From: Pseudomonas sp. PICF141
GTDB taxonomy: Bacteria; Pseudomonadota; Gammaproteobacteria; Pseudomonadales; Pseudomonadaceae
NCBI RefSeq assembly: GCF_002286815.1
Contig: NZ_MUNM01000034.1
Location: 1-64,000 of the forward strand
Reading direction: 5' to 3'
Length of the DNA stretch: 64,000 nucleotides
A program made the translations under genes and the position numbers. Below the pieces are notes generated by a model. That model saw only the letters and a program-made list of their open reading frames with translations, was not told the origin of the DNA and did no database searches. Each line of letters begins with the position of its first letter. Position 1 is the first letter of the stretch. This document shows positions 50,535 through 61,781 of the stretch, in pieces.

Positions 50535-51661
50535 TATGCTCTGCCAATCAGGTTCAGTACCGCATCCGCAGCCTGATTGGAGGCATCCAAGCGCAGCGTT
50601 CGGTGGATTTCGTCAAAGCCTCGGGTCTGCTCCTGGCCACCTTCGATCAGTGGCGACAGGGTCTGGGCCAAGGCCTCTACCGTCGCATCGTCCTGCAACA
50701 ATTCCGGCACCAGCAGGCGCTGGGCCAGCAGATTCGGCAACGAGACGTAGGGACTCTTCACCATCCGCTTGAGAATCCAGAACGTCAGCGGTGCCAAACG
50801 ATAAGCGACCACCATGGGCCGCTTGTACAACAATGCTTCCAGCGTAGCGGTGCCCGAAGCAATCAACACGGCGTCGCAAGCAGCCAGGGCCAGATGGGAC
50901 TTGCCGTCGAGCAAGGTCAGTGGCAAATCACGACCGGCCAGCAGTTCTTCAAGCTGAGCCCGCCGCTCCGGGCTCGCGCAGGGCATGACGAACCGCACGC
51001 CCGGGCGCATGGCGCGCACGCGCTGGGCGGTGTCGAGGAACAGCGCCCCCAGGCGCCCGACCTCGCCACCCCGGCTACCCGGCATCAGGGCGACCAGCGG
51101 CCCCTCCGGCAAGCCAAGTTCGGCCCGCGCTGCGGCGCGATCAGCCTCAAGCGGAATCGCATCGGCCAGGGAATGGCCGACAAACCGCACCGGCACACCC
51201 TTCTCTTCATAAAATTTAGCTTCGAACGGGAACAGCGTCAGCATCAGGTCGCAACCTTCGCGAATCTTCAGCACCCGCTTCTGCCGCCAGGCCCAGACCG
51301 ACGGGCTGACGTAATGCACGGTCTTGATCCCGGCCTGACGCAGTTTGAGTTCGATATTGAGGTTGAAATCCGGAGCATCGATACCGATGAACACGTCCGG
51401 CTTCTGGGCGATCAGGTCCGCGACCAGCTTCTTGCGACGTGCCAACAGCTCGCGCAAACGGCCCAGCACTTCCACCAAGCCCATGACAGAAAGGCGCTCC
51501 ATCGGGAAATACGACGCCAAGCCTTCAGCCAGCATCAGCGGACCGCCGACACCGATGAATTCGACTGCCGGATGCCGGGCCTTGAGCGCGCGCATGAGCC
51601 CCGCACCCAGAATGTCACCGGAAGCCTCTCCCGCCACCAGCGCAATACGCAAATTGGCCAT
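50534..51661 (-). CDS. lpxB: Lipid-A-disaccharide synthase
   Basis: A 375-aa glycosyltransferase (GT19) joining UDP-2,3-diacylglucosamine and lipid [54 protein letters not shown], and [12 protein letters not shown] are diagnostic. It begins 2 nt after the lpxA stop. Confidence 0.96.
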   Translation of the reverse strand: MANLRIALVAGEASGDILGAGLMRALKARHPAVEFIGVGGPLMLAEGLASYFPMERLSVMGLVEVLGRLRELLARRKKLVADLIAQKPDVFIGIDAPDFNLNIELKLRQAGIKTVHYVSPSVWAWRQKRVLKIREGCDLMLTLFPFEAKFYEEKGVPVRFVGHSLADAIPLEADRAAARAELGLPEGPLVALMPGSRGGEVGRLGALFLDTAQRVRAMRPGVRFVMPCASPERRAQLEELLAGRDLPLTLLDGKSHLALAACDAVLIASGTATLEALLYKRPMVVAYRLAPLTFWILKRMVKSPYVSLPNLLAQRLLVPELLQDDATVEALAQTLSPLIEGGQEQTRGFDEIHRTLRLDASNQAADAVLNLIGRA

Positions 51662-51663
51662 GG

Positions 51664-52440
51664 TTAACGGGTGATGCCGCGGGTCGAAGACTGGATGGAG
51701 TCACGGAACACCGCGACTTCCGGGAACTGCAGCGAGGGTTCGGCCAATTCGGCAAGCGCCTGCTCGACCGTCAGGCCCTGGCGGTAAACCACCTTGTAGG
51801 CACGACGCAGGGCGTGGATCGCATCTTCGCTGAAACCGCGACGGCGCAGGCCTTCGAAGTTCATGCTGCGGGCTTCGGCCGGGTTGCCGAATACCGTTAC
51901 GTAGGCTGGAACGTCCTTGCCAATGGCAGTGCCCATGCCCGAAAAGCTGTGGGCGCCAATATGGCAATACTGGTGAACCAGGGTAAAACCGGACAGGATC
52001 GCCCAGTCTTCAACGTGCACATGGCCGGCCAACGCGGTGTTGTTGACCAGAATGCAGTGGTTGCCAATAACGCTGTCGTGACCGATGTGGGCATAGGCCA
52101 TGATCAGGTTGTGATCGCCCAGGGTCGTTTCCGAACGGTCCTGAATGGTCCCGCGGTGAATCGTCACGCCTTCACGGATGACGTTGTGGTCGCCGATGAC
52201 CAGACGGGTTTCTTCGCCCTTGTACTTCAAATCGGGCGTGTCCTCGCCTACCGAAGAAAACTGGTAGATGCGGTTGTGCTTACCGATTCGGGTCGGGCCC
52301 TTGAGAATCACATGCGGCCCGATCACTGTCCCCTCGCCGATTTCCACACCTGCGCCGATGATCGACCAAGGGCCGACTTCGACGTCGTCGGCCAGAATGG
52401 CCGTCGGATCGATGATTGCGCGAGGGTCAATCAAACTCAT
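51664..52440 (-). CDS. lpxA: UDP-N-acetylglucosamine O-acyltransferase
   Basis: A 258-aa left-handed beta-helix acyltransferase, first step of lipid A synthesis. Hexapeptide repeats from residue 5, catalytic His in [20 protein letters not shown], and a helical C-terminus ([20 protein letters not shown]). Overlaps fabZ by 4 nt (ATGA). Confidence 0.97.
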   Translation of the reverse strand: MSLIDPRAIIDPTAILADDVEVGPWSIIGAGVEIGEGTVIGPHVILKGPTRIGKHNRIYQFSSVGEDTPDLKYKGEETRLVIGDHNVIREGVTIHRGTIQDRSETTLGDHNLIMAYAHIGHDSVIGNHCILVNNTALAGHVHVEDWAILSGFTLVHQYCHIGAHSFSGMGTAIGKDVPAYVTVFGNPAEARSMNFEGLRRRGFSEDAIHALRRAYKVVYRQGLTVEQALAELAEPSLQFPEVAVFRDSIQSSTRGITR

Positions 52441-52877
52441 AGTTTGCGTTCCGCGCAGATGATTTCAGCGGAGCAGACTGGCTTGCCATCAACCGACGCC
52501 TGGCATTCGAATTTCCAGATCTGACGCTTGCAGCTCAGGAACTTGGCTTCCAGGATCAATTGATCACCCGGCAGCACGGGCTGACGGAAGCGCAGTTTGT
52601 CGGAGCCTACGAAGTAGTAAAGCGTGCCGTCGGCAGGCTTCACGTCGAGCATTTTGAAACCAAGGATCCCGGCAGCCTGAGCCATCGCTTCGATGATCAG
52701 TACGCCCGGCATGATTGGATGCGCAGGGAAGTGACCATTGAAGAACGGTTCGTTGATGCTGACATTCTTGTAGGCGCGAATGCGCTTGCCTTCCACATCC
52801 AGATCCACAACCCGGTCCACCAGCAGGAACGGGTAACGGTGAGGCAGGTATTCGCGAATCTCGTTGATGTCCATCAT
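52437..52877 (-). CDS. fabZ: (3R)-hydroxyacyl-ACP dehydratase FabZ
   Basis: A 146-aa hot-dog-fold dehydratase supplying fatty acid elongation, and competing with LpxA/LpxD for 3-hydroxyacyl-ACP. [35 protein letters not shown] with the catalytic His and Glu, and [17 protein letters not shown]. Start [13 protein letters not shown] at 52877; no SD is obvious. Positioned between lpxD and lpxA, as in most gamma-proteobacteria. Confidence 0.95.
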   Translation of the reverse strand: MMDINEIREYLPHRYPFLLVDRVVDLDVEGKRIRAYKNVSINEPFFNGHFPAHPIMPGVLIIEAMAQAAGILGFKMLDVKPADGTLYYFVGSDKLRFRQPVLPGDQLILEAKFLSCKRQIWKFECQASVDGKPVCSAEIICAERKL

Positions 52878-52985
52878 TTCGGGGGGAAGCCTATGTAAAG
52901 ATTGGGAGCGCGCGACTGACGCGCACTCCTCTAGCAAATCAAGGAGGCAGTCTAACGGCTGTGCACACTTGATATGGAAATGGTA

Positions 52986-54041
52986 TCAGCCATCTGATGA
53001 AGCATTACCGCCAGGGGTCACGTCCCCTACACGCTTTTCCAGCTGTCGCAAACGTCGCGCGATGTCATCGAGCTGACGGATACGGGCCGCGCTTTTGCGC
53101 CATTCGGCTGCCGGTTGCATCGCCGTACCGGAAGAATATGAACCCGGCTCGGTAATGGAGTGGGTCACCATGGTCATCCCGGTCAGGAAAACGTTGTCGC
53201 AAATCTCGATGTGGCCCACCAGCCCTACGCCACCGGCGAGCATGCAATGCTTGCCGATTTTCGTGCTCCCGGAGATCCCCACACAGGCGGCCATGGCGGT
53301 ATGGTCACCGACCTGGACGTTGTGAGCGATCTGAATCTGGTTGTCGAGCTTCACACCATTACCGATAACGGTATCGGCCAATGCTCCGCGATCAATAGCG
53401 GTATTCACGCCTATTTCTACGTCATCGCCGATCGAGACACCGCCAATCTGGGCGATTTTTTGCCAGACGCCTTTCTCGTTGGCAAAGCCGAAGCCTTCAC
53501 CACCAAGCACGGCACCGGATTGAATCACCACCCGTTTGCCGATGCGCACGTCGTGATACAGCGTGACACGTGGGGCCAACCAGCCGCCTTCGCCGAGTTC
53601 GCAGCGCGCACCAATGAAGCAATGAGCCCCAACGGTCACACCCGCGCCAATACGCGCGGCACTTTCAATCACCGCAAAAGCACCGATGCTCGCCGCCGGA
53701 TCGACCACTGCATCCGCCGCCACCACCGCTGTCGGATGAATACCGGCAGGCGCCTTGGGCTTGGGATCGAACAGGTGGGAAACCCGTGCGTAGGCCAGGT
53801 AAGGATCCGGCACCACCAAGGCATCACCGGCAAACGCTTCAGCATCAGCGGCCTTGAGCAATACGGCGGCGGCCTGACAGTCAGCCAGGTATTTGCGGTA
53901 TTGAGGATTTGCCAGAAAGCTCAACTGAGCTGGGCCAGCCTCTTGCAAAGTGGCTAGCCCAGTAATTGCTTTCTTCGGGTCGCCACGTAAGGTGGCGCCG
54001 AGGAACTCGGCCAACTGGCCGAGCTTTATAGTCGCTGTCAT
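52986..54041 (-). CDS. lpxD: UDP-3-O-acylglucosamine N-acyltransferase
   Basis: A 351-aa beta-helix enzyme adding the N-linked acyl chain in lipid A synthesis. N-terminal uridine-binding domain ([16 protein letters not shown]), hexapeptide helix ([20 protein letters not shown]), catalytic His in [14 protein letters not shown]-terminal coiled helix ([19 protein letters not shown]). Confidence 0.96.
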   Translation of the reverse strand: MTATIKLGQLAEFLGATLRGDPKKAITGLATLQEAGPAQLSFLANPQYRKYLADCQAAAVLLKAADAEAFAGDALVVPDPYLAYARVSHLFDPKPKAPAGIHPTAVVAADAVVDPAASIGAFAVIESAARIGAGVTVGAHCFIGARCELGEGGWLAPRVTLYHDVRIGKRVVIQSGAVLGGEGFGFANEKGVWQKIAQIGGVSIGDDVEIGVNTAIDRGALADTVIGNGVKLDNQIQIAHNVQVGDHTAMAACVGISGSTKIGKHCMLAGGVGLVGHIEICDNVFLTGMTMVTHSITEPGSYSSGTAMQPAAEWRKSAARIRQLDDIARRLRQLEKRVGDVTPGGNASSDG

Positions 54042-54044
54042 GGG

Positions 54045-54548
54045 TTACTTCAGCTGATTCATGCGCTCGATAACCTGGCGAGTGATGTCGTACTGAGGCT
54101 TGACATCAATCACTGCGCCACGCTCGAAGACCAGGTCAAAAGCACCTTTCTTGATGACTTCTTCCACAGCACTGTCCAGTTTCGGCTTGAGCTGCTTCAG
54201 CATTTCACGGTCGGCAACAGCCTTGGCTTCGTTCAGCTCCTTGGACTGGAACTGGAAATCACGGGCCTTTTGCTTGAACTCGAGTTCCAGACGTTCACGC
54301 TCGCCTTGCTGCATCTTGTCGCCACCAGCCATCAGACGGTCCTGGATACCCTTGGCGCTGCTTTCCAGGCTCTTGAGCTTGGTCAGTTGCGGGCCGAACT
54401 TCTTCTCGGCGTCCACGGCGTATTTTTTCGCCGCATCAGATTCCAGCAGGGCCATCTGATAATTCAGAACGGCGATTTTCATGTCGGCAAAAGCCGGTCC
54501 TGCAACCAGTACGGTCGCCAGGAGAACCAATTGAGTCAACTTACGCAC
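54045..54548 (-). CDS. skp: Periplasmic chaperone Skp/OmpH
   Basis: A 167-aa protein with a signal peptide (MRKLTQLVLLATVLVAGPAFA) and a Lys/Glu-rich helical body forming the jellyfish-like trimer that holds unfolded outer-membrane proteins. Lies 45 nt downstream of bamA, its client-inserting partner, and 3 nt before lpxD. Confidence 0.94.
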   Translation of the reverse strand: MRKLTQLVLLATVLVAGPAFADMKIAVLNYQMALLESDAAKKYAVDAEKKFGPQLTKLKSLESSAKGIQDRLMAGGDKMQQGERERLELEFKQKARDFQFQSKELNEAKAVADREMLKQLKPKLDSAVEEVIKKGAFDLVFERGAVIDVKPQYDITRQVIERMNQLK

Positions 54549-54593
54549 GATGCACTCCTACAAAATCCATTGTCGTTATCTTGGGTCAGACGC

Positions 54594-56984
54594 TTAGAAC
54601 GTCTGGCCGAGGGAGAATTGGAACACTTGAGTCTCAGCGTCATCCGGTTTCTTGATCGGCATGGCCAACGCGAAGCTCAAAGGACCCAGCGCGGTAACCC
54701 AGGTCACGCCGAGACCGACGGAGCTGGCCACGTTGCTCAGGCTAATGTCGTTGCATTCGGTTTGAGCGGTCGAGCCGACATTGGCGTTGGTCGTTTTGTC
54801 GCAATTGGAGTCGAATACGTTACCCACGTCCCAGAATACCGAAGTACGCAGGGAACGCTGATCCTTGACGAAGGGCAGCGGGAACAATACTTCGACACCA
54901 CCCTGGATCAGGACGTTACCACCGAATGGCAGCGGATCCTGGTCCGGGTCGGCGAGCGTACCGGCGTTACCCGTGACAGCCTCACCACGGCTAGGTGTAC
55001 TGCGTGGACCAAGTGTACTGTCCTTGAAACCACGAACCGAGTTGAAACCACCAGCATAGTAGTTCTCATAGAACGGCAAGCCATCGGTCGAACCGTAGCC
55101 ATCGCCATAACCCAGTTCGGTGTGAAGACGCACTGTGTAGTTTTCAGTAATGGGCTGGAACAACTGGCCGCGGTAATCAAGCTTGAAGAACGACAGGTCG
55201 CTACCCGGGGTGGTGGTTTCCAGAGTCAGGCTCTGGGAATGGCCACGGGTCGCCAATACACCTTTGTTCAACGTGGACTCGGACCAACCGGCCGAAGCCT
55301 TGAAGTTCAGGTAGCTGTCGCCCTCACGGTTAACGAAGTCAAAAATTTCGTCAACGGTGTACTGGCCGGTCTTGATCTCGTCCTGCTGCGCCGTCAGACC
55401 AAAGGTCAGACGCGAAGTTTCGCTGATCGGGTAGCCGACGCTCACGCCAGCACCCAGGCTGTCTACGGCATAGCTGGCCACGTCGACATCGAGGTCGTCG
55501 TAGTCGGTAGTGCGGTAGAAAGCGTTGTAACCCAGGCTCACGCCGTCTGCAGTCCAGTACGGATCGACATAACCGAAGTTATAGCGGCTCTGGTATTCGC
55601 TGCGGGTCAAACCGACGCTGACCTTGTTACCGGTACCGAGGAAGTTGTTCTGGGTGATCGAACCACCGAGGATCAGACCGGCACTCTGGGCGAAACCGAC
55701 GCTGGCGGTAATCGAACCGGACGCCTGCTCTTCAACGCTGTAGTTCACATCAACCTGGTCATCGACACCGGGCACGGCTGGCGTTTCGACGTTGACTTCC
55801 TTGAAGAAGCCCAGACGTTCCAGACGCGTCTTGGATTGATCGATCAGGTAAGTCGAAGCCCAACCGCCTTCCATTTGACGCATTTCACGGCGCAGCACTT
55901 CGTCTTCGGACTTGGTGTTGCCACGGAAGTTGATGCGGTTCACGTAGGCACGCTTGCCCGGATCGACAGCAAACGTGATGTCGACCGTATGATCTTCATC
56001 ATGAGGCTGAGGCACGCCGTTGACGTTGGCGAAGGTGTAACCCTCGTTACCCAGGCGACGGGTGATCAGTTCGGACGTGGTGGTCATCAGCTTGCGCGAG
56101 AACACCTGGCCTTTCTGAACCAGCAACAGGGACTTGACCTGGTCTTCAGGTACTTTCAGGTCGCCGCTGAGCTTGACGTCACGAACGGTGTACTTCTCGC
56201 CTTCGTTGACGTTGACGGTGATGTAGACGTGTTTCTTGTCCGGGGTGATGGATACCTGGGTCGAGGCGATATCCATATTGATGTAGCCGCGATCCAGGTA
56301 GTAGGAACGCAGACGCTCCAGGTCACCGGAGAGTTTTTCACGAGCGTACTTGTCGTCGTTCTTGAAGAACGACAACCAGTTGCTGGTCTTGAGTTCGAAC
56401 AGGTCGATGAGGTCTTCTTCAGGGAAAACCGTGTTACCCACCACGTTGATGTGCTGGATAGCTGCAACGGTGCCTTCGTTGATGTTGACTTTCAGGCCCA
56501 CGCGGTTACGCGGCTGTGGCACCACCTCGGTATCGACGGTCGCGGAGTAGCGGCCTTGAGCGACGTACTGACGCTGCAGCTCGTTACGCACACCTTCAAG
56601 GGTGGCGCGCTGGAAGATTTCGCCTTCGGCCAGACCGGATTGCTTGAGACCCTTCATCAGGTCTTCAGTGGAAATCGCCTTGTTGCCTTCGATCTCGATA
56701 CTGGCGACTGACGGACGCTCGACTACAGTAATGACGAGGACGTTGCCATCGCGCCCCAGCTGGATATCTTGAAAGAACCCGGTTTTGAACAACGCCCGAG
56801 TGGATTCCACCAGGCGACGATCATCCGCCTGTTCGCCGACGTTCAACGGCAAGGCACCAAAGACGCTACCCGCGGAGACCCGCTGTAGGCCATTGACGCG
56901 AATATCAGAGATAGTGAAGGACTCGGCGTGAACTTCGGCGATCATCAATACGGTGAGAACCGCAGTTAGCAGCAGACGTTTCAT
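54594..56984 (-). CDS. bamA: Outer membrane protein assembly factor BamA
   Basis: A 796-aa outer-membrane insertase. Signal peptide (MKRLLLTAVLTVLMIAEVHA), five POTRA domains (first: FTISDIRVNGLQRVSAGSVF), then a 16-strand barrel with GGFNSVRGFKDSTLGPRS (the VRGF lock loop) and terminal aromatic FSLGQTF. Start 56984 with AGGA upstream. A terminator-like hairpin separates it from rseP. Confidence 0.97.
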   Translation of the reverse strand: MKRLLLTAVLTVLMIAEVHAESFTISDIRVNGLQRVSAGSVFGALPLNVGEQADDRRLVESTRALFKTGFFQDIQLGRDGNVLVITVVERPSVASIEIEGNKAISTEDLMKGLKQSGLAEGEIFQRATLEGVRNELQRQYVAQGRYSATVDTEVVPQPRNRVGLKVNINEGTVAAIQHINVVGNTVFPEEDLIDLFELKTSNWLSFFKNDDKYAREKLSGDLERLRSYYLDRGYINMDIASTQVSITPDKKHVYITVNVNEGEKYTVRDVKLSGDLKVPEDQVKSLLLVQKGQVFSRKLMTTTSELITRRLGNEGYTFANVNGVPQPHDEDHTVDITFAVDPGKRAYVNRINFRGNTKSEDEVLRREMRQMEGGWASTYLIDQSKTRLERLGFFKEVNVETPAVPGVDDQVDVNYSVEEQASGSITASVGFAQSAGLILGGSITQNNFLGTGNKVSVGLTRSEYQSRYNFGYVDPYWTADGVSLGYNAFYRTTDYDDLDVDVASYAVDSLGAGVSVGYPISETSRLTFGLTAQQDEIKTGQYTVDEIFDFVNREGDSYLNFKASAGWSESTLNKGVLATRGHSQSLTLETTTPGSDLSFFKLDYRGQLFQPITENYTVRLHTELGYGDGYGSTDGLPFYENYYAGGFNSVRGFKDSTLGPRSTPSRGEAVTGNAGTLADPDQDPLPFGGNVLIQGGVEVLFPLPFVKDQRSLRTSVFWDVGNVFDSNCDKTTNANVGSTAQTECNDISLSNVASSVGLGVTWVTALGPLSFALAMPIKKPDDAETQVFQFSLGQTF

Positions 56985-57010
56985 GAAGTCCTTTCTTATT
57001 CCAACTGGCA

Positions 57011-57036
57011 ATAAAAACTGCCGCAAAATGCGGCAG
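57011..57036 (-). terminator. Intrinsic terminator between rseP and bamA
   Basis: Minus strand CTGCCGCA-TTT-TGCGGCAG followed by TTTTTAT; 8-bp perfect stem. It lies inside an otherwise continuous envelope operon, so it may only partly stop transcription. Confidence 0.75.
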
Positions 57037-57056
57037 ATTCGCAATTAAGCGAAGCG

Positions 57057-58409
57057 TTACAGTCGACCCAGATCATTGACCAGAGCAAGCAACATCACCC
57101 CGACCACCAAACTGATACCGATCTGTATCCCCCAACTTTGCACCCGATCCGACAAGGGGCGACCACGCGCCCACTCGATCAGATAAAACAACAAATGCCC
57201 CCCATCCAGTACAGGAATGGGCAACAAATTCAGAACCCCCAGGCTAATACTCAGATAAGCAAGGAAATTCAGGAAATCAGCGACGCCCGACTGGGCGGAA
57301 GCGCCCGCCACTTTAGCAATGGTTATCGGTCCACTCAAGTTTTTTACCGAGAGCTCACCGAACAACATTTTCTTGAGCGAATCGAGCGTCAATACGCTCA
57401 TGGTCCAGGTGCGTCGGGCACCTTCGCCAATCGCAGCCACCGGACCGTAACTGATTTCGCGAATCATCTCTGGCGGCCAATCGACCGCTTTCACCCCGGC
57501 CCCCAGATAACCACTGGGCGACTTGCTCTCGCCACGAGCGGCCAACGTCACAGGGACGTCGATTTGAGCACCATCACGCTCCACGCGCAGCATGATTTTG
57601 GTATCCGGATGCTTACGGACGATGTCGACTACCTGCTGCCAGTCGTCCAGCGCCTTGCCATCAAGGGCCAACAAGCGGTCACCCGGTTTCAGGCCGGCGG
57701 CCTTCGCCGGCCCTTTCGGATCAAATTCGGCCAGCACGGGCGGTAACGCCGGACGCCAAGGGCGAATGCCCAACGAGTGAATCGGATCTGGTTCCTCAAC
57801 CCCCTTGAGCCACTTGTCCAGCACCAGCTCACGGGGCGAGTCCACCGTGGAGCCCTGTTCACGGACCATCAATTGAACGGCACCGCTCTCACCCAGACGA
57901 CGGATCAGTTGCAGGTTCACCGCAGCCCAGCCAGAGGTTGGCTCGCCATCGATGGCCATGATTTCCTGGCCCGGGCTCAAACCTGCCCTGGAGGCAATAC
58001 TGCCAGACTCGACCGCGCCGATAACTGGCCGCACTTGCTCGCTGCCCAGCATTGCCAATGCCCAGAAAAACACCAATGCCAATAGAAAGTTGGCGATCGG
58101 GCCGGCCGCGACAATGGCGATGCGCTGACGGACAGATTTGCGATTGAAAGATTGATTGACCTGGTTGGCCGGGACCTCGCCTTCGCGCTCGTCGAGCATC
58201 TTCACGTAGCCACCCAACGGGATGGCGGCGATGACGAACTCAGTGCCTTTGCTGTCGTGCCAGCGCAGTAACGGCGTGCCAAAGCCCACGGAGAAACGCA
58301 GCACTTTGACCCCACAGCGACGCGCGACCCAGAAATGGCCGAATTCGTGGAAGGTGACCAGCACACCCAGCGCTACCAGGGTGCCGACAATCATATAGAG
58401 CGCGCTCAT
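57057..58409 (-). CDS. rseP: Site-2 intramembrane protease RseP
   Basis: A 450-aa zinc protease that cleaves the anti-sigma factor MucA/RseA to release AlgU/RpoE. Zinc motif HEFGH at residues 21-25 in the first helix, two PDZ domains (about 115-290), second active-site motif in LPIPVLDGGHLLFYLIEW. Start 58409 (MSALYMIVGTLVALG). Confidence 0.96.
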   Translation of the reverse strand: MSALYMIVGTLVALGVLVTFHEFGHFWVARRCGVKVLRFSVGFGTPLLRWHDSKGTEFVIAAIPLGGYVKMLDEREGEVPANQVNQSFNRKSVRQRIAIVAAGPIANFLLALVFFWALAMLGSEQVRPVIGAVESGSIASRAGLSPGQEIMAIDGEPTSGWAAVNLQLIRRLGESGAVQLMVREQGSTVDSPRELVLDKWLKGVEEPDPIHSLGIRPWRPALPPVLAEFDPKGPAKAAGLKPGDRLLALDGKALDDWQQVVDIVRKHPDTKIMLRVERDGAQIDVPVTLAARGESKSPSGYLGAGVKAVDWPPEMIREISYGPVAAIGEGARRTWTMSVLTLDSLKKMLFGELSVKNLSGPITIAKVAGASAQSGVADFLNFLAYLSISLGVLNLLPIPVLDGGHLLFYLIEWARGRPLSDRVQSWGIQIGISLVVGVMLLALVNDLGRL

Positions 58410-58461
58410 GTACTTTCTCCGCAATCCTATCAGTGCTGCATGGGGCAACGTTTTGCAGCAC

Positions 58462-59652
58462 TTATCGCCCGTGACGGCTCAACCATTGCCCGGCCAGTAC
58501 TCGTGCTTTCGCATCAGCCGTAAACACTGCCTCGAGATCATCCACTGCAACCACAGGCTCGAGGTTCAACACTTCCTCGATAATACTCGCGATTTCCAGA
58601 TAGCGAACCCGCCCGTCGAGAAAGGCCGCCACCGCCACTTCATTCGCGGCATTGAGCATGGCCGGCGCGCTATTGCCGGCTTCGGCGGCTTGACGCGCAA
58701 GGCGCAGGCACGGAAAACGTTCCTCATCGGGCGCCTGGAAATCCAGGCGAGCGATGGCAAACAGGTCCAGCGGCGCAACACCCGAGTCGATTCGTTCCGG
58801 CCAGGCCAGGGCATTGGCGATCGGCGTACGCATGTCCGGATTACCCAATTGCGCCAATACCGAACCATCGACGTAATCGACCAGCGAATGAATCACGCTC
58901 TGCGGGTGAATAACCACTTCAACCTGGGACGGCGTGGCATTGAACAGCCAACAGGCCTCGATCAGCTCGAGCCCTTTGTTCATCATGCTGGCCGAATCCA
59001 CTGAAATCTTGCGCCCCATGGACCAATTCGGATGGGCACACGCTTGCTCGGGGGACACATGCTCCAGTTCGGCCAGGGGCGTCTGCCGGAACGGACCGCC
59101 AGAAGCGGTCAGTAAAATGCGACGCACCCCGACCGGGCCGAGCCCACGAGCAAAATCCTGTGGCATGCACTGGAAAATCGCGTTGTGTTCGCTGTCGATC
59201 GGCAACAGCACTGAACCGCTGTTGCGCACGGCCTGCATGAACAGCGCACCGGACATCACCAGCGCTTCTTTATTGGCCAGAAGAATCTTCTTGCCAGCTT
59301 CGACCGCCGCCAGCGTCGGACGCAAGCCCGCCGCACCGACAATGGCCGCCATGACCGCATCGACCTGCGGATCGGAGGCGATCTGACACAAGCCCTCCTC
59401 CCCGACCAGCACCCGGGTCGACAGACCGGCCGCGCGCAAATCGTCCTGCAAGCGTCGGGCAGCGCCAGATTCCGGCACGACGGCAAAGCGCGGCACATGC
59501 CGCACACACAGCGCCAGCAGCTCACTCAAACGCGTGAAACCACTCAAGGCGAAAACCTGATAACGCTCGGGATGACGGGCGATGACGTCGAGGGTACTCA
59601 GACCAATCGAACCGGTCGCCCCCAGCACGGTAATCTGTTGTGGGCGGCTCAC
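58462..59652 (-). CDS. dxr: 1-deoxy-D-xylulose 5-phosphate reductoisomerase
   Basis: A 396-aa first committed enzyme of the MEP pathway. NADPH fold [44 protein letters not shown] and [22 protein letters not shown] at 59652 is the start: it overlaps the cdsA stop (GTGA) and matches the family N-terminus ([10 protein letters not shown]). Third MEP gene in this window. Confidence 0.95.
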   Translation of the reverse strand: MSRPQQITVLGATGSIGLSTLDVIARHPERYQVFALSGFTRLSELLALCVRHVPRFAVVPESGAARRLQDDLRAAGLSTRVLVGEEGLCQIASDPQVDAVMAAIVGAAGLRPTLAAVEAGKKILLANKEALVMSGALFMQAVRNSGSVLLPIDSEHNAIFQCMPQDFARGLGPVGVRRILLTASGGPFRQTPLAELEHVSPEQACAHPNWSMGRKISVDSASMMNKGLELIEACWLFNATPSQVEVVIHPQSVIHSLVDYVDGSVLAQLGNPDMRTPIANALAWPERIDSGVAPLDLFAIARLDFQAPDEERFPCLRLARQAAEAGNSAPAMLNAANEVAVAAFLDGRVRYLEIASIIEEVLNLEPVVAVDDLEAVFTADAKARVLAGQWLSRHGR

Positions 59653-60455
59653 GGTGCGGCCATCCACAGCAGCACGGCGAATACCGGAATCGCCGCCGTC
59701 AGGCTATCGATGCGATCCAGCACGCCACCGTGGCCGGGCAGCAGATTACTGCTGTCCTTGATCCCCGACTGGCGCTTGAACATGCTTTCGGTGAGATCGC
59801 CCACCACCGAAATGAACACGATAATTGCGGCGCCGAACAACCCCATCAGCATCTGGGCGAAACTCCAGTCCCGCACAAAGCCGACGACTGCGGTAATCAC
59901 CAGACTCACGATCAAGCCGCCGTACACACCTTCCCAGCTCTTGCCAGGGCTGACCTGTGGCGCCAGCTTGCGTTTGCCGAAGGCCCGACCGGAAAAGTAC
60001 GCACCGATATCGGCCCCCCACACCAGCACCATTACCGCCATGATCAGCCAGTTACCCAAAGGCTGCTGCTTGATCAGCACCAGGCCTTGCCACGCCGGCA
60101 ACAGAATCAACAAACCGATCACCAGTTTGCAGGCAGCACTGGCCCAATGTTGACTGGACTGTGGAAAGGTCAATACCAGGTAGGTGGCCACGCCCCACCA
60201 GAGCACCGCAGCCCCCAATACCCAAGGCGCGAGCCCCGGCAGGATGTGCATGAAAAACAGCATCAACGCGACCACAGCGGCATAGGCCAGGCGAATCGAC
60301 TGGACAGCGAAACCCGCCAACCGCGCCCACTCCCATGCCCCAAGCGTCACCACCAGCCCGATGAACAGCGCAAAACCGGACCCTTCGAGCAGGAAAAACC
60401 CGCCCAGGGCAATCGGCAGCAGAATCAGTGCCGTGATGATTCGTTGTTTAAGCAT
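59649..60455 (-). CDS. cdsA: Phosphatidate cytidylyltransferase
   Basis: A 268-aa multi-helix membrane enzyme forming CDP-diacylglycerol from phosphatidate and CTP. The C-terminal signature [20 protein letters not shown], then [16 protein letters not shown], is diagnostic. Overlaps uppS (TAATG) and dxr (GTGA). Uses phosphatidate of the kind made by DgkA, also in this window. Confidence 0.96.
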   Translation of the reverse strand: MLKQRIITALILLPIALGGFFLLEGSGFALFIGLVVTLGAWEWARLAGFAVQSIRLAYAAVVALMLFFMHILPGLAPWVLGAAVLWWGVATYLVLTFPQSSQHWASAACKLVIGLLILLPAWQGLVLIKQQPLGNWLIMAVMVLVWGADIGAYFSGRAFGKRKLAPQVSPGKSWEGVYGGLIVSLVITAVVGFVRDWSFAQMLMGLFGAAIIVFISVVGDLTESMFKRQSGIKDSSNLLPGHGGVLDRIDSLTAAIPVFAVLLWMAAP

Positions 60456-61210
60456 TAAACCCGGGCTCCAGCCTCAACCTGCTCGCTCGTTTTACCGAAG
60501 CGACGCTGGCGAGAAGCGAAATCGGCTAGCGCATTGCGCATGGCGTCGTGTTTGAAGTCCGGCCAGAACAGGTCGGAGAAGTACAACTCGGCGTAAGCCA
60601 GCTGCCACAGCAGGAAATTGCTGATGCGATGCTCGCCACCGGTTCGGATGCACAAGTCTGGCAACGGCAGATCACCGGTCGCCAGGCAGGTTTGCAACAG
60701 CTCGGGGGTAATGTCTTCCGGACGCAGATGCCCGGCCTGAACTTCGCGGGCCAGACGCTGCGCGGCTTGCGCGATATCCCACTGACCGCCGTAATTGGCA
60801 GCGATCTGCAGGATAAAGCGATTGGCGCCGACAGTCATCGCCTCGGCTTCGCGCATGGCGGCCTGAAGCTCCGGGTGAAAACGCGAGCGATCGCCAATGA
60901 TGCGCAAACTGATGTTGTTGTCGTTGAGGCGCTTGGCCTCGCGACGCAATGCCTTGAAGAACAGATCCATCAAGGCACTGACTTCATCGGCTGGACGCTG
61001 CCAGTTCTCGCTGGAGAACGCGAACAGGGTCAATACTTCGACCCCGGCCTCGGCACACACCTCGATCACCGCGCGCACCGCATCCACGCCCGCTTTATGC
61101 CCGGCGACACCGGGCATAAAGCGTTTTTTCGCCCAGCGATTATTACCATCCATGATGATCGCGACATGGCGCGGCACCGCGGACGGCGCAGTCTGCTTTG
61201 TCTTATCCAT
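60455..61210 (-). CDS. uppS: Undecaprenyl diphosphate synthase
   Basis: A 251-aa cis-prenyltransferase making the C55 carrier for peptidoglycan and LPS. VAIIMDGNNRWAKKR with catalytic Asp21, TLFAFSSENWQRP, and DLCIRTGGEHRISNFLLWQL. Thirteen nt after frr, 1-nt overlap with cdsA. Confidence 0.96.
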   Translation of the reverse strand: MDKTKQTAPSAVPRHVAIIMDGNNRWAKKRFMPGVAGHKAGVDAVRAVIEVCAEAGVEVLTLFAFSSENWQRPADEVSALMDLFFKALRREAKRLNDNNISLRIIGDRSRFHPELQAAMREAEAMTVGANRFILQIAANYGGQWDIAQAAQRLAREVQAGHLRPEDITPELLQTCLATGDLPLPDLCIRTGGEHRISNFLLWQLAYAELYFSDLFWPDFKHDAMRNALADFASRQRRFGKTSEQVEAGARV

Positions 61211-61223
61211 TAAAACGTGACCC

Positions 61224-61781
61224 TTATACGGCCATCAGGTCTTTTTCTTTCTGCGCCAAATTCGCGTCGATTTCAGCCACGTATTTTTTGGTCAGATCAT
61301 CAATTTCGCCAGCAGCGCGACGCTCTTCGTCTTCGCTGATTTCCTTTTCCTTGACCAGATCCTTGAGCTGGCTGTTCGCATCACGACGGATGTTGCGCAC
61401 GGCAACACGGGCGTCTTCAGCGACATCGCGAGCCTGCTTGGTGAAGCCCTTGCGGGTTTCTTCGGTCAGGGCCGGCATGGAGATCAGCAGCAACTCGCCG
61501 AGGTTGGTCGGGTTGAGGTTCAGACCCGCGCTACCGATGGCCTTGTCGACGGCACCCAGCATGTTGCGCTCAAAGGCGACCACTTGCAGGGTACGGGCGT
61601 CTTTTACGGTGATGTTCGCCACTTGCTTGATCGGCGTGTCGGCGCCGTAGTACGGAACCATCACACCTTCCAGAATGCTCGGGTGCGCCTGGCCCGTACG
61701 AATACGACCGAAGTTGTGCATCAGCGATTCGACGGATTTTTTCATGCGCTCTTGAGCGTCTTTCTTGATTTCGTTGATCAT
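61224..61781 (-). CDS. frr: Ribosome recycling factor
   Basis: A 185-aa factor that splits post-termination ribosomes with [74 protein letters not shown]. Overlaps pyrH by 4 nt (ATGA). Confidence 0.97.
   Translation of the reverse strand: MINEIKKDAQERMKKSVESLMHNFGRIRTGQAHPSILEGVMVPYYGADTPIKQVANITVKDARTLQVVAFERNMLGAVDKAIGSAGLNLNPTNLGELLLISMPALTEETRKGFTKQARDVAEDARVAVRNIRRDANSQLKDLVKEKEISEDEERRAAGEIDDLTKKYVAEIDANLAQKEKDLMAV

Noticed and set aside
54270-56711. 813-codon open frame on the plus strand opposite bamA
   Set aside because: Lies wholly antisense to a clear bamA; long antisense frames are common in GC-rich genes with strong codon bias. No SD and no recognisable domain.
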